NCBI GenBank assembly: GCA_021234155.1
Contig: JAJEKV010000020.1
Location: forward strand, 2,963,275-3,027,274
Source: Isoetes taiwanensis
Taxonomy: Eukaryota; Streptophyta; Lycopodiopsida; Isoetales; Isoetaceae
Direction of reading: 5' to 3'
DNA length: 64,000 bases
The position numbers and the translations under genes are program-made. Shown here piece by piece: positions 33,437 through 43,851 of this stretch. Each line of letters begins with the position of its first letter. Within the stretch, counting starts at the first letter, position 1. The notes beneath the pieces were generated by a model that was not told where the DNA came from, did not search any database, and saw nothing but the letters and a program-made list of their open reading frames with translations.

Positions 33437-34580
33437 TGTAACACACCTAGGGGGTTGAGGAATAAGTAAATAATTTTCTTAACCCCAGGTCAGGAATATT
33501 TAAAAGAATTGCAACGGTTGGGAAAAAAATTGAATACGGGTGTCTATACTAAGGTACGGTAGGTATCTGAGGAAAATAGAGGTAATATCTGAACTAGAAT
33601 AGCAGATCTATGATTAGAGGAGATAAACTAGATAAGAATTTGTAAGAATAGGAAGATATTTCCTATAATTGGAAAGGAGAATAGATTTTTCTAATTTTAG
33701 AAAAGACGGATAGTATAAAAAAAGGGGCAAACTTTAAAACATGATAACTTGGTGAGCGATTATCAAAATGGAGCGATCTTAAGCGTTCTGGAAAGCCCTT
33801 GGAGTATAGTTTCAGAATTGGGGTGGCAGCGCTCCTATATATCTCCTTACGTTTAGAGAGATATCACAGAAAAGGTGGACAAGGGTCAGATAAGACGGCA
33901 CGTGGAAGATCCTTTGGTGGGTAGCCGGAGCCGGATCTTTGGAGTTTCTGTTGGTTTGGAGTTATCTTTTCTTTTGCTTAGTAGTTCGTTGAAAAGCTTA
34001 CATGTTTTATTTTGTTCTTTGTGTTTGTGTTTGCAAATATAATAAAACATTAAAGAATGAACCTGTATGAAAGAACCCGCCCCTTTGTCGTTGCCGAAGG
34101 GCTGGGCGGTAAAGCAACGTGCATACCAGGTGATTGGTATGTGGACGTATAGTCGTGTCCGGAATGATATACGTGTGAACCCGGGTGAGGGATTGATCGT
34201 CCCTGAATCACAGTAAGTTATAAGAAGATGTTCTATGCGTGACTAACATTCGTGTGCCTATTGTCTGTGTGACTAACGATTCGCCTCAGGTTAAGGTAAT
34301 GGTTTATCCACTTAGTCCTTCCCAGTACTAACCCCACCTCTTCCTCTTCTTCCTTCTTACAGACAGAGTTAATAGCTAAGTGAGTTTTGCGCCACGAGAA
34401 GCATGGGATAATAGCCGAAATGTCAAGGCATAGATTTTCCAAAGACTATGAGTAGTTTGGAACTCGAATTTCGAGTGTCAAGGACCATTGTTACCTCATC
34501 ATAAAAGAAAGTTGTATATTATTGTTCCAATTACTTCTCTGTTTGATTTTCAAGTGTTAAAACGCCTTAGGAGCGTTTCA
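33437..34580 (+). repeat. 3' LTR of the short LTR element
   Basis: 1,144 bp, beginning tgtaacacacctaggggg and ending ccttaggagcgtttca, followed by the target duplication gaatt. Confidence 0.93.
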
Positions 34581-35230
34581 GAATTGAAAACCAAAACGCA
34601 GCCAAGACATGAATCAGTTTAAGCACAAGCCACCTATCTGTTTCAAACTTCTCAGATTTATATGTTTTGGCAATAGTAGCATTATCAGAGTTGTGATAAC
34701 ATATATTATCGTTTATGATAATAGTGTTGTGCTTGTTGTATTTCTGAAACATTTCATAGACGCCTTGGAATTGGATAATTGGAGGCAAATCTGCCACATG
34801 ATCACACCTTTCACTGCCCTATACAAACTTAAACTTCATCACATGCAGCGATTCAAAATATTTCTCTTCGCCATCGAAGACCAGATTCCTACTTCAAAGC
34901 CACGATCGAAGCACCAATCAACAATAGCTTATGCTTGAGGTCGAGGATACACCACCTTACTCTACGTCTTCTTTGGCTTCTTTCCGGTGTTCAGTTCTGG
35001 GACATCAACATCTTGGTACACTACTGCTAGGACTTCATTGATATCAAATATTACAAGTTTGGTCGGTGCTTCTGGATCCTAGTTTGAGTTTGGATCCGAC
35101 CAGTTTTCCACTTTCAGATCAAGAATTGGGATCCTAATTGCCACAACTTCCATTTTGGATGGTGAGTTTGGCTCTGATGCCGGATCTGGATTCTTTCCAG
35201 AGTCTATCCCCTGATTTTTCTTAGAGTCTG
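34581..35230 (-). pseudogene. FCP1/NIF-like HAD phosphatase-type domain, copy 2 (broken)
   Basis: FCP1/SCP (NIF, HAD superfamily) proteins dephosphorylate the RNA polymerase II C-terminal domain; plants have many divergent relatives. On the minus strand the order is: serine/proline-rich lead (DSGKNPDPASEPNSPSKMEV), then TKLVIFDINEVLAVVYQDVD in the position of the catalytic DxDxT strand (here DINE), then SKVVYPRPQ, VDWCFDRGFEVGIWSSMAKR, and after a gap CDHVADLPPIIQFQGVYEMF, NTIIINDNICYHN, TIAKTYKSEKFETDRWLVLK. The W-S-S motif and the N-x-I-I-I-N/D-D strand match the family. Several in-frame stops (near 35085, 34980, 34935 and around 34840) make it a pseudogene. At 34581 it is cut by the LTR element, and the frame continues at 31870. 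The DxDxT nucleophile is not preserved. Confidence 0.75.
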
Positions 35231-35573
35231 CTTCTAACCATCATCCAATTAAATTGGGATTATGTCAACTCCAAAATCACGCCAACCTGCTGTTGTCTTC
35301 TAGGGGGTTTTTGTTTTTTTTTAATCTTTTTTTTTGGACTTCAAAAATAACACAAGGCTGCGATTCACGTGTGACGTTTCATATGCGAATTGAAATATGC
35401 AAAAATGAAGAGCAAATTGCTAACATAGATGAGACCAAAACTGAAGAGCATTTAGATGATAATACTAGGTTTGATAATAATAGATTGCATTATTTGCGAG
35501 GCAATTCCAGACTCGAAATTATCGATACATGGCACAAATATCATACAAAAATATCATATATTCCAATAAAACA

Positions 35574-36190
35574 TTAAGGGATCAATCCATGTTTTTCCAC
35601 GTATTTAACAAGGTGTGGTTCTATGTCAGCCGTTCTATCCAGTTCTGGGTATGAATATAACACTTCACCCACCGTCATCCCCATAGCCAAATTATGCATA
35701 ATAGACACAAACTTCACCAGAAAATCATCTGTCGCAAAGTTTTTTGGATCGTAAGATGGTGGATTCAGGGCCTGCGTTTGATTGTAGAAGCATTTGAGAG
35801 CATCATCATCCACTATGATTATATCATCCTTATTCTCGATACCAAGTTCGTCCATCATGTTACTCAAGTGTTTGATGAAGATAGGCTTGCCTGTTGGATC
35901 CTTGGGATTAGTGAACTTCACACATTTGTTCTGATCCCAAAAGGTCAACCAATGTCTACGCATTTCCCCCAGTGCCTCCAAAGTATCCTCGATGTTCCTT
36001 AGTTCCATGGATGACCAAATACCAACTCGAAATAACCTGAATGCCTCATCTAGCATCTCCTTTGCGGCCGCGGATAGATCCACTTGGTGTTTGATTCTAC
36101 TGGTGTCTGATGAAACTGATCTCTAGCCACTTTATTTTTCGGAAAAGTCTTGCAAAGGACTCCGTTTAGGTCGAACACCACAACCTTCTT
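35574..36190 (-). pseudogene. FCP1/NIF-like HAD phosphatase-type domain, copy 1
   Basis: After an intron-like TTTCTAAG the minus strand reads KKVVVFDLNGVLCKTFPKNK, VARDQ..., KWIYPRPQ, then (one base out of phase, near 36065) AKEMLDEAFRLFRVGIWSSM, ELRNIEDTLEALGEMRRHWL, TFWDQNKCVKFTNPKDPTGK, HLSNMMDELGIENKDDIIIV, DDDALKCFYNQTQALNPPSY and a stop at 35574. The DLNG strand, WSSM, FWDQ-C and IIIVDDDALKC-N-QALNPPSYDP elements match plant FCP1-like NIF domains in the right order; D-L-N-G replaces the canonical DLDET. Domain length is near normal. The one-base shift disrupts the frame unless an unseen intron is used. It lies just upstream of the more decayed copy 2 in the same orientation. Confidence 0.82.
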
Positions 36191-36259
36191 AGAAACGCAA
36201 TGGAAGCTGAAACATCAAACATGTATCCGATCAGCAAGATACGATAACACAAACAATAC

Positions 36260-36398
36260 AAACGCGCCAAGCGTGATTTGAGATAGTCAACCAAATCGCG
36301 CTCGGCGTGATTTAGTTTGACAACGAAAAATAATCAAAGCACGCCTGGCGCGATTTAATTCAAAGGTAATACAAATTAAATCACGCGTGGCGCGATTT
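36260..36398. repeat. Four copies of a 20-21-bp GC-rich motif in alternating orientation
   Basis: aaacgcgccaagcgtgattt (36260-36279), aaatcgcgctcggcgtgattt (36293-36313), aaagcacgcctggcgcgattt (36336-36356) and aaatcacgcgtggcgcgattt (36378-36398). Copies 1-2 read as near reverse complements of copies 3-4, and each is itself nearly palindromic (AAATCRCGC...GCGYGATTT). Spacing is 33, 43 and 42 bp. They lie in the presumed intron of FCP1-like copy 1, in an otherwise AT-rich setting. Confidence 0.9.
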
Positions 36399-36415
36399 CG
36401 TGGGCAAGGCCATAC

Positions 36416-36653
36416 CTATCATCTTCAGTTTCGCTGCCGTCGTCGGCGTCATTCTCCCCTTCGCCACCCTTAATCGTCGTGCTCTTCTGACTGTTAGAAT
36501 TGTTATTTTCTATTAGTTCCGCTGCGTCCTTTACAACTGACATTATTTTACTATTGTTTTGGCAAACCTGTGAATCACTAGAGTCGTCTTGGTTGCCTTC
36601 AGTTCCGGTTGCCCTGTCAATTAGTTCATTGTTAACCTGTGAATCTAACTGTT
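36416..36653 (-). pseudogene. Acidic N-terminal exon of FCP1-like copy 1
   Basis: On the minus strand, after GATGCAAG, the frame reads QQLDSQVNNELIDRATGTEG, NQDDSSDSQVCQNNSKIMSV, VKDAAELIENNNSNSQKSTT, IKGGEGENDADDGSETEDD and meets a donor-like AG|GTATGG at 36415. It is a low-complexity acidic segment as often found before FCP1-like domains. Splicing to 36190 would leave an intron of about 225 bp containing the 21-bp motif array. The phase does not join cleanly, so the link is inferred from position. A Helitron 3' end lies 37 bp further upstream. Confidence 0.5.
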
Positions 36654-36689
36654 GCTTGCATCACACAAGGCACCCAAAATTAAAACCAA

Positions 36690-39309
36690 CTAGTAATAGT
36701 GCCCAGCGTTGTTGGGCTAATGTTGGGACCTTGTTAACGAATTTACTCGATTCAATCCACAGACCTTGCAATTTTCGTAGGGACTACCTTGTGTCTATGT
36801 TTTAATAGGTTCATGTTTACCCTGCAAGTTTTATAGGAACTTCATGTTTTGCATAAGAAAGGAAAAAGACATTGTAGAAAGGTTTAAATCACTTCCAATT
36901 GTTTAATACATGAAATGTATATGCAACAATAATTCAAACAGCCTCTTCATTGAGGATGCATATACAAAACCCAACTCGCACATGGTTATCATTAATACCT
37001 AGTGCACCTCCCAATGAAGAACAATTATTCATAGTGTACATATAATATTAGCAATAACCACACGTGGTAGAGTTTAGATCTTATTGGCTTGGTGTATCCA
37101 TCGAATGTCCTTTGTATTCATATGTACTATATAAGTAGATGCTTCAACCATATATTCTTTGCTTCGATTATTACTTATGGCATTATACATACAGCTTTGT
37201 TTTGGTTAACAAACTATTTATGGCCAATTATTTGTTATATCCTTTGGAACTAAGGTTGTTTTGATTAACAAATTATTTACGACCATTGTTCTTGTTCTGA
37301 GTTGGAGGTTTTGATGTTGTAGAAGTTAGTGTTTGACAATGGAGCAAGTATTTGGAAATGGAACCTTATTTATGGTGTCTCAAGATGGCAAATCCAGAAT
37401 ATCATACAACAATTGCTTGTAATTTAAGGTATGATATTTTTATCAAATAATACCAATATCACATTTACATATATGACCAGCACCACATCCTAAGGATCTA
37501 ATCATCTGATACATGACAACATCATCATTCTCAAGCGTGACCATAAACAGAACTTGAGAGCATGCTAATTAGCATCATAATTACAAAGTTAGCTACATCT
37601 TCAGAGTTAGCTCTACCTAGTAAGCAAGAATGCTGGTGTTTCACCTTTATGCTTGTGAATAAATCTGACATGCATTCATAATTACAATTTTGAATGAACA
37701 TCTGAAACACAATATTTTATTGTGGAAATATGCATACTTGTCCTTTCCGTAGAATCTAAAAGATTAATCAAGTCCATGGGCAGGAAAAGCGCTTTTGTTT
37801 TGCCATATAATTATATTTATGTACAGAGATTTGAGAAAATTTGATGAAATTCATGGGAGATTTTTACTTTAAAGCTAAATATCATAATATGATTTCGAAA
37901 AGATAAAATTCCACTTACCGACAATTGTAATCTCTTTTGCTTCGCATACTATTGACGGGAAATGATAACATCTTCCAGAAGGTCCTGCTAATTTAACCAA
38001 AGGGGCATTATGCCTACAACAGCCGTATAACTTAGCAGAAACTATGATGGCAATGCAATGCCCCTGAGAAATTAATGTTGTGCTACATGATGCAGCTACA
38101 CCTTCAAAGCGAGCGCCATGGCTGAATCTGGTAAGAAGAAATGCCAAAAATCTAGGGCAAATTCAAGCTGCAATCCAAGAACAAAAACCCAGATGGAAGC
38201 TCTAGAGGATCGATATCAAGGGCGACAAATGCAACAAACTACCTGGATACAGAAGTCCTGGTATATGTTTTAGGTTCATTGGTGAAATCCAAGAACAAAT
38301 GTAGGAGCAAGATGAAGGATCACTCCAGTCCATAAGCATAAGTCTTGTGCAAATCCATAAACTTCACCTTCAATTGGCTTGTGTAATTTGTGAACTGGCA
38401 TGTGTAAATCCACAACCTTTCACTTCAACTGACCTGTGTAAATCGTGGCATGGCATAACAGAAGAATCACAGAACTGGTCAAAGAAGATCTAGAGGTTTG
38501 ACAAAAGGGGCAACAGAAAATGTCTCATGGCGTATTCTTGTGGTGCAGCAGAAAAAAACTCAGGGTGTCGCTGGAAGCTGGTGTCGGAGCATTGCCCTTT
38601 CCATTCAAGCAGTCTAGGCATAGGCATGCACCAAAATTTACTGTCCCAAGAAAGTTGATTTGGTCTGGATTCAAGGTTGAGGCTTACCAGAATGTTGTTA
38701 TTGCCACTTGCCGCCATTCTGCCATGTTCTACCATTTGTGAAGCTTCACCACGGCCAAAGAGGAAGCTTCACCAGCACAGCCCAAGAGGAATGGCCCTGT
38801 AATGAAAAAAAAAAAGAGCAATCTTAGCAGCCCAAGAGGAGCCTAAGGACATAACACGGTCACCAGTAGAGGGCGTCGCAAAAGCGGGTTACCAGCAACC
38901 TAGCCGACCTTTCACAAAAACAAATCCATGGCTTCACCGTTCCTAAGAAGGAAATCCGAATTGCTTGTGATTAAAACCAAAACTTGAATATCCTTTTGTG
39001 TGCCAGTCTTTATAGCTCTGCAATTGAAATAGCTTTGTGAAGCTCTATGACCGTGGAGCATCTGCCCTAGGGAGGAATCCGACGGCCTCTTCCTAAATCG
39101 CTAGAGCCAGAAAGGGCAGGAAAAGAAAATCGAGAAAAGGCAGAAAAAAAACCGTGGCCTATCCGAACCGTCCAACTTTTAGGTTAGATCTGGCACTTTT
39201 TTTAGTTAAATCACATCATAGCCGTCGAATTTAAGGCAAATCAAATTCTGGCTGTCGGATTTAGGGCTCGATGCACTACGCACTTACGTCAAAACATTAT
39301 AATATAAGA
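36690..39309 (-). mobile_element. Helitron A (non-autonomous), minus strand
   Basis: 5' end (minus strand) at 39309: A|TCTTATATTATAATGTT, with agccctaaat about 37 bases in. 3' end: hairpin gcccaac-aac-gctgggc (36717-36701), then CTAG at 36693-36690, then T. All four Helitron hallmarks are met: TC start, hairpin, CTAG, insertion between A and T without duplication. Length is 2,620 bp. There is no Rep/helicase frame. A minus-strand frame at 38147-37875 (GHCIAIIVSAKLYGCCRHNA...) might be a captured exon but I do not recognise it. Confidence 0.88.
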
Positions 39310-39450
39310 TATGGGTTTTTACCCTAGTTATATATATAAAACCGCTTAATAAAACCAATACATCTTTGTGGGTTGATATCATTAAAATCCTTATATGAAT
39401 TTTATATGGTGTTCACCAAGGTGGTTTTCTAACATGTTTAAAAGCAATAA
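39310..39450. other. 141-bp host spacer between two head-to-head Helitrons
   Basis: Starts T and ends A, the target bases of the two flanking Helitrons. AT-rich (ttatatatataaaaccgc); no coding signal. Confidence 0.7.
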
Positions 39451-40639
39451 TCTTATATTATAATGTTATTGTGTAAGTGTTGGACCCAGCCCTAATTTGG
39501 ACGCTCCAGATTTGATGAAGCCAATGGAGGATATTATGTCACGTCATATTCTTAACATGGTTTTTTTTGGGCTAGGGTTAGCGAGGGCGGCTATCGCACC
39601 TTCGAGCTGCTAGCAACAGAGTTTGGGTTTTTTTTCCCTAGGGTTCGCGAGTGCGGCTCTAGCTCTTCAGAAGCAAGTTTGTCTGCTTGCTTTTCCTTCA
39701 TAAAATATCATGTATCGTTGTTTACGATGAGGTGCCGTTGTTCCTGCATCAGAAGAGACAGCTCGAGGTGATGAAGTGCGCATGCTACACAAATGCTGGA
39801 GTTCCGGGTTCGACTTTGCTGACATGATATTGAATCGATGAGCTCCGATGGATTGATGGCTCCTGGAAACTGCTTATTCGGTTCTAGACCTATGTTGAAG
39901 CTGGTTTGCAGATGGATTGCTATGTTTGCAGCTGGTTTTAAGGCTTAGACATAAGAAAGAAAGAAACCTTCAGTTAGACTATATCTGGTTGTTCTGCTCA
40001 AATATGAAGAAAGGAGCTGAAAATCATCATAAAGCCAAACAGTAGCATCTCGACATCATTTGCCTGTGTTCTTTAGTTGGTGAGACGAAACAAACAAAGG
40101 TATGGATGCTCACACATTTTCTGCAACTAAGATATTCAATTCTTATAATAGCTTCCCTATATATATTTGCAACTCTTAGAATTACCGTAGGTGATGCAGC
40201 AACAATAATGAATTCAGATCATTTTTCTGCAGTTGGAGCCTTGGCACGAAATGGAAGAATATGGTAATTTTATGAGCAAGTTTACATACTGCATGGCCCT
40301 TAAATTCGTTTTGCATGTCATAGCAGCCTGTGGAGGATTGACAGCATACTGGCTAACTGTTTCTTTTTGCAAATAGAGGATTTTAGGGCGGCCTTGGAAG
40401 CTACAGACACCTTTGTTCCATCCATGATTTCAGATGCGCAATTGATGTCTTCTACAGCAAACACAAATAATAGCAGGATCATGTTTTATACAAAATGACC
40501 ATGTTGGGCATGCCAAGGAAAACAACAAAGGTGGCTGCATTCTAAATACTTTTAAATGTTTTGTAAGAAAAAACAGAATGCAAACGATCTCAATTGCATT
40601 CTGTAATGCAGGGCAATTCAAGAGGCATTTTCAAACAAG

Positions 40640-41830
40640 AGAAACCAGCTCTGCTCAACATGAATTTAAAGTGTGGAAGCGTAATTGATGCAAGTTAGTT
40701 ATTTGACATGATGTCTGGAATGGATGTGACGACAATGGTTGCATGTTATAATCATGGAGATGGAAAGGTAGCAAGCAAGATTTTTTAATAGATGAAGCAA
40801 GATGAGTTCAAGCCAGAGATTGTTACTTATGTAAATGTTCTATCTGCAACTGCCCATACAAATCATTAGGGTGGGAAAAGTCTATAAATGTTGATTCTAG
40901 AATTGACATCAAAACAGATATCTTAGGGCTTGAAGCTCTTGGACATGAATACCAAGTTTGAAGACATGAATTATGCTTGCCAAGTCTTAAGATCATGCAG
41001 TCCAAGAGATCCAAGCTAGATAGTGTCGTGTATGTCAATGTGGTAAGCGTCTGCAGTGTAGCAAGAAGCCTGGAATGGGAAAAACACATTCATACTGGGT
41101 GCTATTCAGTCACAATATGCTTCTGACATATTTATTGGCAGTGCCATTCTTACGATGTATATGAAATGCGGAAGCACTTTGCTTCTGATATATTTATTGG
41201 CAGCGCCATTCTTACGTTGTATATGAAATATGGAAGCACTTGAGATGCCAAATCAGGTCACATATACAAGTGCTCTACATGTATGTACATCTGCAGAATT
41301 TTTGATATGGAGCAAATACATTCATGCCTGTTATATCAATGGCATGAACTGCGTGAAGTAAACCCAGGTAAAAGTTACATTTCCTATTTATCAAAGGAAC
41401 CGTAATTAATACTTGATATTTTTAACATCTGTTTTGATGGTACAAGCAGATGAAGTTATCAATCATGGGCAAGAGCAGAGGTTTTGTCAACACTGCAATA
41501 GGTTAGAATATGAACTGGATTCAGTAGCATTCTGTACCCTGATTGGGAACACTAATAATAATACGATGCATCAAATGTCTCAGCTTTCTGCTAACCCTGT
41601 TTGTTAGGCTGTTTTACAAGAAATGTTTGACATGACATAAATGAAGGTGGAAGACATCGTCAGCCAAAGACATTGGCAAGCAGTTCGTGCAGCTCCTAAT
41701 TGCTTTCAGGTCTTTTCTTTGGTCTATAGGTTGTATAAGAGGAATGTTCGACCCATGATAAAGATAAAAGCTTAGGCAATGGTTGAGCCATTGTATATGC
41801 AGATTGCAAGCAGACATTGATTACATATGG
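40640..41830 (+). pseudogene. Pentatricopeptide repeat (PPR) gene, decayed, inside Helitron B
   Basis: PPR proteins bind organellar RNA in plastids and mitochondria through 35-residue helical repeats. Recognisable PPR phrases occur in order on the plus strand: LLNMNLKCGSVIDA (40660), LFDMMSGMDVTTMV, MKQDEFKPEIVTYVNVLSA (40790), VVYVNVVSVCSVARSLEWEK followed by HIHTGC (41028), SDIFIGSAILTMYMKCGST (41124), a second near-identical IFIGSAILT copy at 41190, NQVTYTSALHVCTSAEF (41260), and DSVAFCTLIGNT (41519). The KCGS, TYVNVLSAC and H-x-H signatures are typical of plant P/PLS-class PPR genes. Many stops and shifts and a ~62-bp internal duplication (about 41120-41240) make it a pseudogene. No DYW domain was found. 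Confidence 0.82.
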
Positions 41831-42861
41831 GCTTAGCATTGTAGGTTTGAAGAGAGGAACTATTGAAGGTGTACATAATAATACATATGGAAAATTGTTC
41901 CCTTAGGTAGAGAACTCTTACGATACTCCTTCTAGACTTATCTTAAACAAACATTGGGCTAGAAAAGTGAGGTCATGGGTCTGTTCTCTCACTCTACACA
42001 TCCTACTTTTTTTCCCGAAACTTGGCAAAGGAGTTATTGCATTATGATTTTAAAACATTTTAGATAACGACAATATGGAATTTCAACTTCGTATTGCTTC
42101 TTAATTGAATTCGGTATCAGTATAATAATGGTGTGTGTTAATGCAAATAAATATACAAAAGTGGTGCTGCTTATCTACGTCCTTGGACTTCCAAAATCAA
42201 AATATAGCGTCAAATAAAAGAATCTACAAATGGTTCTTAGGGAATTAACATGACTTCCATATTTGTGATTATTGTAGTGCAAAACTACAAAAAGGGCTCA
42301 GAAAAGATAGACTTTTTTGTTGGGGGTTGTTTTTCCTAAGTATATATTTTAAGTGCAAAACCCTTATAATTAATCCACATTGTTATTTACTTCCCACAAA
42401 AATGCCCCTCTTCTATAAGCACAGATCAACATATAGTTTCTTTATATAAATCCTTGAGCATATTATATTTAAAGAATTCAAAGTATTATAGGTAAAGAAG
42501 TTTATGGCTCAACATTCAAAAATAGGAACATGATGTTTATACAAAGGTAGAAATAAATACACATAGGTATTCATTGTTACGTAAATATTAAATGATCATA
42601 ATGTCCAAGTTTGATTCCATTTAGCCTATGGAATTCAATTAAAAAATTAGTTTGCACCTTAGCTCCCCTTCTCTTTGACTGGGCATTAAGACACACCATT
42701 ATTTGGACTTCATCTTCGACAAGGAAATAATGGAGACAGTTGTGCACCTAAGAACATGTTTATTGGTTTCGTTTCGTCGTCATATCCCTGTCTTAATTTT
42801 GCTTGGAAGTCTCTATCTCTGTGGCAGACTTTCTAAAGTGACGATTATGCCTGTGGAGAAA

Positions 42862-43127
42862 AATGGAAGACATTGGGGAAAAGAGAAGGCATAAAAAAAG
42901 AGAAAGGGGAAGGGAAAAGGGCAAAGAAAAAAGAGAAGAGGGAAAAGGTGGAGAAAGGAGCAAAAGGGAAGGGAAAAAGGTTATCGGGAACAGGGAAGGG
43001 GGAAGGAAATGGATGGGAAAACAAGGAAACATGTGAGAAAGACGAGAAACAAAAAGAAAAGAAAAAAAAAAATAGAGAAAAAAAAATGAAATGCGGGATA
43101 GAGCAAAAGGGAAAGGGAAAGGGATAG
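42862..43127 (+). repeat. Polypurine (A/G) tract in Helitron B
   Basis: About 265 bp almost wholly A and G on the plus strand (gagaaaggggaagggaaaag and similar), ending roughly 45 bp before the Helitron hairpin. Frames through it translate to K/E/G runs and are not taken as genes. Confidence 0.85.
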
Positions 43128-43201
43128 GGCTTTTCTCACTGCATCCCAAAGCATTTACATGCTCTCAACTTATGCCCAGCAACGCTGGGCACCATTACTA
43201 G

Positions 43202-43850
43202 TTAAATATAATGCTTTATATGCATGGTTTGTGAATGTGGTGTGGTATGGTGGTAATAAGACGTGGTTTAATATATTGTTATATATACGTGGTTTTCAGA
43301 ATGCTAAAATAGCATGACTTATTGATATGGTAAATTTATATGGTTCTCCTTGTGTTTACATGTCATAGATCATGATTGTTTAATGGCCTAAAGCCTTGCA
43401 TGTCTATGCATCAAACCCGTAATGCTTTTAGTATGGGACGATGGTTTAGTAAGTTTTTTATGGAGTGGTTAAAGGTCATAAATCACTAGTGTTTTGTTTT
43501 CGAAAGCATATTAAGATACTTTATAACACCATATAATTTTATTTTCTTAACTTGTAGTGGTTTCTTTGTTCAAACCCTTCATAATGGGTGTGTTATCTGA
43601 AGCATATATCACTACCGTCTTGTTTTCCAAAGCCTAGGTGTATATCACTAGTGGTTTCTAAAAGATAGTCCCAAATTCCATAAGCTTGCAAGATCAAAAA
43701 ATAATAAAAACAAATAAATCAAAACTATGAGGATTTGAACCCCATTTTAACCATATATTGTGCATTATACCCAAAGTGGATACTTTACTCATGCACTAAA
43801 TCACTTTCTTCATATCTGACTTATCCTCCGCACATTTTATTCAAAAAAAC
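43202..43850. other. No gene recognised
   Basis: Flank between Helitron B and the LINE remnant; AT-rich, with several short gtggtatgg/atgtggttt strings. A tRNA-box-like ggatttgaacccc lies at about 43731-43743 without a supporting fold. Confidence 0.35.
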
Positions 43851-43851
43851 T

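Larger units (their letters stand above)
31871..34580 (+). mobile_element. Short non-autonomous LTR element (TRIM/LARD-like fossil)
   Basis: Two direct LTRs of about 1.15 kb (31871-33018 and 33437-34580) enclose only 418 bp. The outer 5-bp target duplication gaatt is exact (31866-31870 and 34581-34585). A tRNA-Met-type primer site (tggtatcagagcc) lies at 33021-33033 and a purine tract (gagagaaaa) at 33428-33436, so orientation is plus. The interior has no capsid or polymerase frame, so the element depends on another for movement. The LTRs differ at roughly 4-5 percent of positions by eye, which at usual plant rates suggests a few million years. It lies inside a host FCP1-like exon. Confidence 0.95.
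39451..43201 (+). mobile_element. Helitron B (non-autonomous) carrying PPR gene remains
   Basis: 5' end A|TCTTATATTATAATGTT at 39451, with cagccctaat downstream. 3' hairpin gcccagc-aac-gctgggc at 43174-43190, then CTAG (43198-43201) followed by T. Length is 3,751 bp. Ends match Helitron A closely, so they belong to one family. The interior contains a decayed PPR gene (40.64-41.8 kb) and, near the 3' end, a purine-rich tract (42862-43127). There is no Rep/helicase frame, so movement would depend on an autonomous relative. Confidence 0.9.

Noticed and set aside
42793-43149. 118-codon and 84-codon frames rich in K/E or F/P/S
   Set aside because: They are products of the purine-rich tract with no domain or conservation evidence.
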